Origin: Symbiodinium natans
Lineage: Eukaryota > Sar > Dinophyceae > Suessiales > Symbiodiniaceae
Length of the DNA stretch: 47,500 nt
Direction: 5' to 3'
Assembly (NCBI GenBank): GCA_905221605.1
Contig: CAJNDS010000224.1
Span: 1,550,559-1,598,058, forward strand
Shown: positions 44,101 to 47,500 of the stretch, piece after piece
Layout: each line of letters begins with the position of its first letter
Position numbering within the stretch: the first letter of the stretch is position 1
Translations under genes and position numbers: made by a program
The notes under the pieces: generated by a model
What the model was told of the DNA's origin: nothing
Database searches by the model: none
The model's input: only the letters and a program-made list of their open reading frames with translations

Positions 44101-44654
44101 GAGGCCCACGGCTCCCAAGGAAAGTTTAGGGTTCACGGTCATCTGATGATTTCTCCAAAGTTGTCATCCCTGTTTTATCATTGTACATCTTCACTCAGAA
44201 GCCTTAACCTAATGTGGTTATAGTTCGGGCTATGATTTGGTGAAGCAGTACCATGAACCTCAGAGTGAACCTCAGCGAGCTGTCTCCGGACAAATGTCCG
44301 CATCTGGCGAGTCTGGGTGTTCAGGAATCCTAAACCCTTAAACCCTAAACCCTTAAACCCTAAACCCCTAAACCCCTAAACCCTAAACCCTAAACCCTAA
44401 ACCCTAAACCCTAAACCCTACTCCGGTACTCACTTCATCACTGGCATGCTCCCGCACCTGGCGACTCACAGCGACAGCGGTCTTTCTATATGGGTCCATG
44501 TAGAGTAGCGGTTTAGGGTTTAGGGTTTAGGGTTTATGGTTTAGGGTTTAGGGTTTAGGGTTTAGGGTTTAGGGCAACAGGTCCTGACGCCGGCTCAAAG
44601 CGTATAGGGCTGCTGAACTTGAGCAGATCCAACAACCTGCCCAAAGAGAGAGAG

Positions 44655-44701
<47 letters not shown>

Positions 44702-44883
44702 TGTGCTGTTCCAAAGTTAAACCCTAAGCCCTAACCCCTAAACCCTAAACCCTGAGCCCTAAGCCCTGACCCTAAATCCAAACCCACCTCTCTGTCAGGC
44801 GCAGTTGCTGTCTAACCAGCGCCTTGGTGGCCAATATAATACATCCCAGCCCTATGCCATACTTGGAAGCCCTTTTGACATAG
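30202..44883 (+). CDS. Aquaporin (MIP) copy A, whole gene
   Basis: This is a membrane channel of the major intrinsic protein family, for water or small neutral solutes. Fifteen exons (listed separately), joined in frame, give about 290 residues, a normal MIP length. In order: acidic N-terminal segment, span 1 (AVVAELVGTFLLTFVGCG), span 2, first pore loop GGHLNCAVTF, span 3 (QCIGSILACIML), loop C (ATNMPAPG), span 4 (ETMGTFLLCFT), VWETAV, span 5, second pore loop GCSINPNRSLGP, CDNFTEGG, span 6 (WVGPLLGG). The usual NPA boxes are NCA and NPN; the conserved arginine follows the second. The H5 selectivity position reads I rather than H by alignment with plant PIPs. Introns are full of telomeric repeats. 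The start codon must lie in an unidentified upstream exon, because the first exon begins with one base completing a codon. Confidence 0.88.
30702..30727. repeat. Poly(C)-poly(A) junction in intron 1
   Basis: About ten C then about 15 A residues, followed by AT-rich TTATTATTA sequence to about 30835. Confidence 0.9.
31305..31377 (+). CDS. Copy A exon 2: membrane span 1
   Basis: Acceptor TACAAG at 31304, then AVVAELVGTFLLTFVGCG and SLSYISG; donor G|GT at 31378. AExxGTFLLxFxGCG is the MIP first-helix signature, including the conserved glutamate. The splice to exon 1 recreates MK|AVVAE, with AAG|GC at both ends. A TTTAGGG array (31416-31508) follows. An in-frame ATG at 31290 lies upstream and could be an alternative start if exon 1 were not used. 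Confidence 0.9.
31416..31508 (+). repeat. (TTTAGGG)n array, start of intron 2
   Basis: Thirteen perfect heptamers lie 38 bases after the donor. Confidence 0.97.
32239..32315 (+). CDS. Copy A exon 3: membrane span 2
   Basis: Acceptor TTCCCAG, then GA|AATIHGAGATVTRLIIAF and SFGMSVV; the donor is GC (32316-32317). The one-base overhang from exon 2 makes G. The hydrophobic helix with the small-residue pattern typical of MIP span 2 continues into exon 4 (AIAYSIG). Confidence 0.85.
32417..32436. repeat. Poly(G) tract
   Basis: About 20 G residues inside intron 3. Confidence 0.95.
32485..32578 (-). repeat. Fold-back element, TATACTTGGGC family
   Basis: This is the reverse-oriented relative of 28670-28756. 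ACATACTTGGGCCCTAC and GGCCAAGTATATGC are the two arms and ATAGGAACCT is the core. It lies inside intron 3 of copy A. Confidence 0.72.
32594..32736 (-). repeat. (CCCTAAA)n array, end of intron 3
   Basis: About 20 heptamers end 12 bases before the exon 4 acceptor. Confidence 0.97.
32749..32810 (+). CDS. Copy A exon 4: first pore loop (NCA)
   Basis: Acceptor CCTGAG, then AIAYSIGHHSGGHLNCAVTF and TC; the donor is GT at 32811. GGHxNPAVT is the most conserved MIP signature. Here the proline codon is replaced by TGC, giving N-C-A. All surrounding residues are intact and the frame is open, so this looks like a real variant rather than decay. Confidence 0.93.
33174..33203 (+). CDS. Copy A exon 5: 30-base microexon
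   Basis: Acceptor CGCCTAG, then A|ACCAPLVVG|TG; donor CTG|GTAATG. It joins VTF-S before it and W-SWNQGLANL after it with both codon phases correct, and fills the expected gap between the first pore loop and span 3. Without it that loop would be about ten residues too short. The assignment rests on phase and length, not on strong sequence similarity. Confidence 0.6.
33290..33386 (-). repeat. Diverged copy of the CATATGGGGGTTTACG element
   Basis: Read in reverse it shares GTTTACGAA, TTATGATAAGG(G) and the overall length with 28514-28631. The sequence just outside also shares GAAAACAGT.CAC with 28453-28465, so a larger segment was duplicated. Confidence 0.6.
33476..33569 (+). repeat. 95-bp dispersed repeat, copy 2
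   Basis: Nearly identical to 469-563, differing by one T in a T run and a few bases near the right end. It lies in the long intron 5 of copy A. The high identity suggests recent movement or gene conversion. Confidence 0.85.
33654..33717 (-). repeat. (CCCTAAA)n array
   Basis: Nine heptamers inside intron 5. Confidence 0.95.
34219..34344 (+). CDS. Coding-like island inside intron 5 of copy A
   Basis: After TTTAG a 41-codon frame reads GHGRKCLGYRNGNREVLRTG, then ESSGTSVPNSQSEMLT and ALFQ, to TGA. It looks protein-like but does not fit the aquaporin. It could be an alternative terminal exon or a nested gene, or simply an open frame. It cautions against trusting isolated islands elsewhere. Confidence 0.2.
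   Translation, partial: GHGRKCLGYRNGNREVLRTGESSGTSVPNSQSEMLTAALFQ
34402..34545 (+). repeat. (TTTAGGG)n array
   Basis: About 20 heptamers, almost perfect. Confidence 0.97.
34861..35462 (+). repeat. 54-bp tandem repeat containing a telomere heptamer
   Basis: Twelve copies of ATGCCGACGAAGGGCGTCAG, then GGTTTAGGGCCCACCAGG and an A run, with spacing of 50-55 bp. Each unit holds one TTTAGGG embedded in unrelated sequence. The first copies read GGGCGTC and the later ones GGGGGTC, a directional drift. Variable A and G runs explain the length differences. It lies in intron 5. Confidence 0.95.
35490..35538 (+). repeat. (TTTAGGG)n array
   Basis: Seven heptamers follow the 54-bp repeat. Confidence 0.95.
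35711..35738 (+). CDS. Copy A exon 6: start of membrane span 3
   Basis: Acceptor CATCAG, then G|SWNQGLANL; donor CTC|GC at 35739. QGLANL is common before MIP span 3. The phase agrees with exons 5 and 7, giving W-SWNQGLANL-RQCIG. The frame stays open for another 15 codons (ASNLCLHVARKCWGG), so a longer exon with a different downstream junction is possible. Confidence 0.6.
36190..36224. repeat. Poly(C)-poly(A) junction followed by (TA)n
   Basis: A run of C and then about 16 A residues, then CAATATATATATA to about 36260, in intron 6. Confidence 0.92.
36379..36469 (+). CDS. Coding-like island inside intron 6 of copy A
   Basis: After GTTAG the frame reads C|PLGFFSWYYGAKTACADLAK and SVHGFSPKQ to TGA. 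It does not fit the MIP family and sits between exons 6 and 7. It may be an alternative ending or chance. Confidence 0.2.
36652..36711 (+). CDS. Copy A exon 7: membrane span 3
   Basis: Acceptor CTTCAG, then RQCIGSILACIMLSIIHPCE; donor GAG|GC at 36712. QCIGSILA is a typical MIP span-3 sequence. The exon is flanked by CCCTAAA on the left and TTTAGGG on the right. Confidence 0.88.
37327..37391 (+). CDS. Copy A exon 8: extracellular loop C
   Basis: Acceptor TTTCAG, then ADLTTTLATNMPAPGQGPSS and DE. This matches the loop between MIP spans 3 and 4 in position and in the ATN..APG pattern. The right boundary is ambiguous because GAA occurs at both the donor (37390-37392) and the next acceptor (38126-38128). 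No GT or GC fits well, so the intron may use a rarer donor. Confidence 0.78.
38022..38116 (+). repeat. (TTTAGGG)n array, end of intron 8
   Basis: About 14 heptamers end shortly before the acceptor. Here TTTAGGG is at the 3' end of an intron, an exception to the usual orientation. Confidence 0.97.
38127..38173 (+). CDS. Copy A exon 9: membrane span 4
   Basis: Acceptor TTTTTTTAG, then AA|ISAKETMGTFLLCFT; donor ACG|GC at 38174. ExMGTFLLxFT is the second-half counterpart of the span-1 signature, with the conserved glutamate. A read-through would stop at TGA (38186-38188), so splicing at the GC is required for a full channel. Confidence 0.88.
39372..39427 (+). CDS. Copy A exon 10: span 4 end and loop D
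   Basis: Acceptor CAGAG, then VWETAVTSVKSCGNNACL and GC; the donor is GC at 39428. FT-VWETAV and CGNNACLA are typical of algal MIPs, leading into span 5. Joined to the next exon it gives ACLAIGCSVFLA. Confidence 0.88.
39843..39885 (+). CDS. Copy A exon 11: membrane span 5
   Basis: Acceptor GCATCAG, then G|IGCSVFLAINVLIH; donor CAT|GT at 39886. This is the span-5 helix. Plant PIPs carry a histidine where this protein has isoleucine (FLAIN), as tonoplast-type MIPs do. Confidence 0.86.
40541..40601 (+). CDS. Copy A exon 12: second pore loop (NPN)
   Basis: Acceptor GACGAG, then VDGCSINPNRSLGPAIVS, then KL and one base; the donor is GC at 40602. GCSINPxRSxGPA is the second MIP signature. Alanine of NPA is replaced by asparagine; the pore arginine that follows is kept. 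CCCTAAA is on the left and TTTAGGG on the right. Confidence 0.93.
41237..41252. repeat. Poly(G) tract after a TATG microsatellite
   Basis: A TATG-type microsatellite (41116-41195) and this G run lie in intron 12. A poly(C) run occurs at 41031-41045. Confidence 0.9.
41525..41617 (+). repeat. (TTTAGGG)n array
   Basis: About 12 heptamers with small interruptions inside intron 12. Confidence 0.95.
41687..41841. mobile_element. 155-bp MITE-like element with 24-bp perfect inverted ends
   Basis: ACTGTTGGTTAGTAGGGAAT at the left, continuing GAGG, is the exact complement of the right end at 41818-41841. Weaker pairing extends about 14 bp further inward. The interior has (CCCTATAT) and TTATATTGGG sequence and no coding capacity. 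A related fragment (CCTCATTGCCTCATTCATTCC) lies at 45518-45538. It sits in intron 12 of copy A. No clear target-site duplication is visible. Confidence 0.88.
42003..42091 (-). repeat. (CCCTAAA)n array, end of intron 12
   Basis: About twelve heptamers end 13 bases before the exon 13 acceptor. Confidence 0.96.
42105..42150 (+). CDS. Copy A exon 13: loop E to span 6
   Basis: Acceptor TTGCGAG, then GC|CDNFTEGGIEALWM and AT; the donor is GC at 42151. CxNFxEGGxxALW before the sixth span is characteristic of an algal branch of MIPs. Joined to the next exon it gives ALWMMWVGPLLGG. Confidence 0.85.
42206..42367 (+). repeat. TTTAGGG/TTTGGGG array, start of intron 13
   Basis: About 22 heptamers, many as TTTGGGG, begin about 55 bases after the donor. 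Confidence 0.95.
43216..43380 (-). repeat. (CCCTAAA)n array
   Basis: About 23 heptamers, the right end carrying three CCCTAGA variants. Confidence 0.97.
43468..43514 (+). repeat. (TTTAGGG)n array
   Basis: Six or seven heptamers then TTCGGGC variants. It lies 85 bp from the preceding CCCTAAA array in the opposite orientation, with a 60-bp unique segment between. Confidence 0.95.
43886..43951 (+). CDS. Copy A exon 14: membrane span 6
   Basis: Acceptor GGCCAG, then G|WVGPLLGGLLAAMVRVFFAP and Q(A). WVGPLLGG is the classic MIP span-6 start. The donor could be CAG|GC (43950) or GC|GC (43952); the second keeps phase with the proposed last exon. The TTTAGGG array begins within a few bases. Confidence 0.9.
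43955..44023 (+). repeat. (TTTAGGG)n array, start of intron 14
   Basis: About nine heptamers with two variants, starting essentially at the donor. Confidence 0.96.
44331..44420 (-). repeat. (CCCTAAA)n array
   Basis: Twelve heptamers with CCCTTAAA and CCCCTAAA length variants. Confidence 0.95.
44510..44573 (+). repeat. (TTTAGGG)n array
   Basis: Nine heptamers, one TTTATGG variant. Confidence 0.95.
44646..44697. repeat. (GA)n microsatellite
   Basis: Some 24 GA units, purine-only, in the last intron of copy A. Confidence 0.97.
44820..44883 (+). CDS. Copy A exon 15: probable C-terminal tail
   Basis: Acceptor AACCAG, then C|ALVANIIHPSPMPYLEALLT to TAG (44881-44883). It joins A-LVANIIHP to span 6. 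The candidate tail of copy 0 (1685) has ASVAKHINP at the matching DNA. A second reading, from CTGTCAG (44798) with frame AQLLSNQRLGGQYNTSQ up to a GTAAGT at 44883, is also possible. Confidence 0.4.
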
Positions 44884-45803
44884 TAAGTGGGGTTCGTAAG
44901 TTGGGTTATGGAGCTCCTTGAAAGGTTTTTGCTAGCAATACTAAATAAACTTACTAGGTCAGAAGAGCTTCCAAGGACGAACTTCTGTGGGAGTTTCCGA
45001 AAAATTTTCGGTTTGGGTTTGCGGGTTGAGGGCGTTGGTAGAATTCATGAGGACTATAGCAGCTAGCAGGGGGGAGCCTTTTGGGAGCAAACAACATGTG
45101 GTTGCCTTAGGAGGATGTAGGGTTTAGGGTTACGTCGTTTGGGCTGCTAGATTCCGTTTGTTGAGACAGGTTTCGGGTTTAAGTCGTTTAGGGTTTCGAG
45201 TTTTGAGTTGTTAAGGCGGTAGGGGGGTTTGGAAAAGTTGAAGTGTGCCCTTGCATTGACTAAAGTTGTAGGAGCCATATGGAACTTTGACCTTTGGAAG
45301 TAGGTTTTAGGATTTAGGGTTCAGGGTTTAGATTCGGTAGATCACAAAATTAAGCCCCAAGCTTCCCCCCCCCCCCCCCCCGAAAAAAAGAACAATGTAA
45401 TTCCCTCATCGGCATGTATCAATGTGCGGTTGCGGGCTTAGGGTTTAGGATTTAGTGTCAAGGGTCCCTAGGACATGCACCAACAATTCAGGTACATGTC
45501 GATTTTATAGAGGGTACCTCATTGCCTCATTCATTCCCTCTTTTGGAAAAGTAAGTACACCCCGATCCTTGATGCCACTAGAGTATGTCCCTGAAGGGCA
45601 GAGCGCTTGCTTGTTCCAAACCCTAGGGTTTAGGACCCCAAATGCAATACAATCTGCTCAAAAAAAGGGTACCCCGATTTATTCGGACCCCCCCCCCCCC
45701 CCCGCGCTCCCCCCAAAACCCTAAACCCTAAACCCTACACCCTAAACCCTAAACCCTAAACCCTAAACCCCAAACCCTAAACCCTAAACCCTGATCAGCC
45801 CAG
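44884..45803. other. Intergenic region between copies A and B
   Basis: The gap is 0.9 kb. It holds TTTAGGG words at 45119 and 45315, a poly(C)-A junction (45365-45389), a MITE-related fragment (45518-45538), a poly(C) run (45689-45704) and a CCCTAAA array before copy B. The start exon of copy B is expected here but I could not identify it. Confidence 0.5.
45716..45792 (-). repeat. (CCCTAAA)n array before copy B
   Basis: Eleven heptamers end 11 bases before the exon acceptor. Confidence 0.96.
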
Positions 45804-45879
45804 GGTCAAAGTTTCTTGGGGCCTGGTGCGCTCGGACACGGGATTCGGGGAAGAGTCCAAGCGAAAGTTGGACATGAAG
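45804..45879 (+). CDS. Aquaporin copy B: N-terminal exon
   Basis: Acceptor GCCCAG, then G|VKVSWGLVRSDTGFGEESK and RKLDMK; donor AAG|GC at 45880. It is homologous to copy A exon 1 by start phase, the WG pair, the terminal DMK and the AAG|GC donor. The middle is diverged and five codons shorter. CCCTAAA lies on the left and TTTAGGG on the right. Confidence 0.72.
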
Positions 45880-46420
45880 GCCCCGCAGGGCCGAGGTTGT
45901 TGAGGGTGTAGTGGCTGCGCTTGTAGCTCAAAAGCTACTCTGGGACCTTCCTCGGTTAAGGATAAGGGGTTTAGGGTTGAGGGTTGAGGGTTTAGGGCTG
46001 AGGACTGAGGGTTGAAGGTCAAGGAGGTGAGGGTTTCGGGTTTACTTCTTCGGGCTTGGGGAGGCAGGTTTTAGGGTTCGGGGTTTAGGTTTTGATGGGT
46101 AAAGTTCATTCAGAAAATGTGTCCGGAAGGGCTGAGGGCTTCAAGGTTTTGGGCTTTCCGGCTTTGCGATTTGGCCCCCTTGAAAAACAGAGAGGCAGGT
46201 AACACACATGTTCCCCCTACTACAAGTAGCATTTCTTCCACATACGCCTGGAAAGGTTCGCGGGTAGACAGCGAAGACGCTGGACGGTTGCACATAGGAG
46301 TTTACGAGCCCAATCGTTTTGAGTTTTCTTAAACCGAAACCCTAAACCCTCAACCCCAGACTTCAAGTGTGTGCCGGCACAGGCATAGGAACAGGATTAG
46401 GGTTCTGGATAGGTTTCCCG

Positions 46421-46522
46421 AAGGATCCATGTGCATATGTAGTATATACTTGGGCCGTAACGAGGTTCCTACATAGCAGCTTTAGGGCGCAAGTATTTAC
46501 TGTATAAGGTACATGGATCCTT
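46421..46522 (+). mobile_element. 102-bp element with 12-bp perfect inverted ends
   Basis: AAGGATCCATGT at 46421-46432 is the exact complement of ACATGGATCCTT at 46511-46522. Inside are TATATACTTGGGCC, GGTTCCTACATA and GCGCAAGTATTTAC, so it is the best-preserved member of the family seen at 28670 and 32485. It lies in intron 1 of copy B. Confidence 0.85.
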
Positions 46523-46659
46523 AGGGCTCCAAACCCTAGACCCTAGACCCTAGACCCTAAACCCTAAACCCTAAACCCTAAACAACCCTAAAGACCTACA
46601 AGCCAGCCCTGCCGCATTGAGTGGAGGGCCCCCAAAGTCCCAAGCCAAAACTTCGAAGC

Positions 46660-47118
46660 CGTCCACGATGCCCTATAACACCTATAAAGCCCTATAAAAG
46701 CCCTCTAGAAACCCTGAAAAAAACACTATAACAACCCTACAAAAACCCATAGAAGGCCTAGCTCATTAACAAAACCCTGTAAAAACACCTGTAAAAGCAT
46801 CCATAAAGCCCTACACAATCCCCCCCCCCCAAAAAAAAAAACAACATGAAACAAACACTGGAAAACCCAAGTAAGTTCATAAACCCCCATAAAACCTTAT
46901 AAACAAAACCCCATAAAACCCCGTGAACCCCCATTAAAACCCGATAACACCCTATAAAATCCCGATACGACCCTACAAAACACCCCGAGAAAAAAACCCT
47001 ACAACAACCCCATTAAACTCCTATAACTACACTTTTGAACCCCTATAAAAAACCTTGAATAGCCCTCTAAACACCCTATAAACAAAACCCTATTAAACAA
47101 AAACCAAAAAAAACAAAA
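46660..47118 (-). repeat. CCCTATAAAA-type degenerate repeat
   Basis: This is 450 bp of CCCTATAAA, CCCCATAAAACC and CCCTACAAAA variants with A-rich expansion, plus a poly(C)-poly(A) junction at 46820-46841. It ends close to the span-1 exon of copy B. Confidence 0.8.
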
Positions 47119-47138
47119 AAACAAAAAACCTAAGCCAG

Positions 47139-47201
47139 GCCGCCATGGCGGAGTTCTTCGGCACCCTGCTCTTGGTATTCATCGGCTGCGGCCCCTGGGC
47201 C
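47139..47201 (+). CDS. Aquaporin copy B: membrane span 1 exon
   Basis: Acceptor AAGCCAG, then AAMAEFFGTLLLVFIGCG. It joins to the N-terminal exon as MK|AAMAEFFGT, with AAG|GC at the donor and CAG|GC at the acceptor, exactly parallel to copy A. The right boundary is unclear; the frame runs on to about 47226. Confidence 0.87.
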
Positions 47202-47222
47202 CACAAGCCCCGAACTTTCAAG

Positions 47223-47339
47223 CCTAAACCCTAAACCCTAAACCCTAAACCCTAAACCCTAAACCCTAAACCCTAAACCCTAAACCCTAAACCCTAAACC
47301 CTAAACCCTAAACCCTAAACCCTAAACCCTAAACCCTAA
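47223..47339 (-). repeat. (CCCTAAA)n array
   Basis: About 16 perfect heptamers occupy nearly the whole intron between the span-1 and span-2 exons of copy B. Confidence 0.97.
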
Positions 47340-47353
47340 CCAATATCTCGGAG

Positions 47354-47407
47354 GCTTCATGGGGGTCGTTCTGGCTGGGGTTTGCAGCTCTGGTAGTGGC
47401 GTTTCAG
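47354..47407 (+). CDS. Aquaporin copy B: probable span 2 exon
   Basis: Acceptor CTCGGAG, then ASWGSFWLGFAALVVAFQ, exactly 18 codons; canonical donor CAG|GTAA at 47408. It is hydrophobic and in the position of copy A exon 3, though only loosely similar. The upstream phase could not be matched with certainty. The gene continues beyond the window. Confidence 0.55.
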
Positions 47408-47408
47408 G

Positions 47409-47464
47409 TAACCCTAAACCCTAAACCCTAAACCCTAAACCCTAAACCCTAAACCCTAAACCCT
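47409..47464 (-). repeat. (CCCTAAA)n array
   Basis: Eight heptamers directly after the donor. The remaining 36 bases are unique DNA at the window edge. Confidence 0.96.
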
Positions 47465-47500
47465 CGGGGCTTCGTTGGATGTTATGTGGGATAGCACTAC

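Noticed and set aside
44424-44508. HFITGMLPHLATHSDSG frame as the end of copy A
   Set aside because: There is no AG acceptor at its left edge, and the minus strand offers an equally good frame with a GTGAGT donor.
45455-45724. 89-codon frame before copy B
   Set aside because: It crosses a MITE-related fragment, a poly(C) run and the CCCTAAA array; no aquaporin N-terminus could be fitted.

Overview
ORGANISM. This is nuclear DNA of a eukaryote, most likely a dinoflagellate. Three things point there. Plant/dinoflagellate-type telomere repeats, (TTTAGGG)n and (CCCTAAA)n, recur throughout the window in both orientations. The one gene that can be reconstructed is split into about fifteen exons of 28-91 nt, separated by introns of 0.4-2.5 kb. 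Most of its introns are best read with GC-AG rather than GT-AG ends, a known dinoflagellate habit. There is no bacterial gene organisation, and no rRNA, tRNA or CRISPR array was recognised. Most long open frames are translations of repeats (NPKP, TLNPKP and similar).

LAYOUT. 1-1.8 kb: the last exon(s) of an aquaporin gene (copy 0). 1.8-30 kb: mostly repeats, in this order: a 260-bp telomeric array, a large hairpin repeat cluster (3.6-4.2 kb), degenerate TTTAGGG/TTTAGTG sequence (4.2-5.6 kb), many small inverted-repeat elements, and a satellite block at 18.6-20.9 kb built from 14-, 73-, 60- and 42-bp units. Scattered through it are short coding-like islands. A few look like diverged aquaporin exons (about 2.4, 17.0 and 22.9 kb), and one 91-codon candidate exon lies on the minus strand (24.8-25.1 kb). 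30.2-44.9 kb: an essentially complete aquaporin (major intrinsic protein, MIP) gene, copy A, on the plus strand. 45.8-47.5 kb: the first exons of the next copy, copy B, running off the window.

HOW IT FITS TOGETHER. Read through the proposed splices, copy A encodes a protein of about 290 residues with six membrane spans, an altered first pore motif (NCA in place of NPA), an altered second motif (NPN) and the conserved pore arginine after it. Copies 0, A and B share exon phases where they can be compared, so this is a tandem gene family. The most striking feature is the arrangement of telomeric repeats around exons: the left flank usually carries CCCTAAA and the right flank TTTAGGG. Many introns therefore begin with TTTAGGG and end with CCCTAAA, and the two ends of the pre-mRNA intron can pair. 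The intron boundaries come from reading-frame continuity and family resemblance, not from transcripts.
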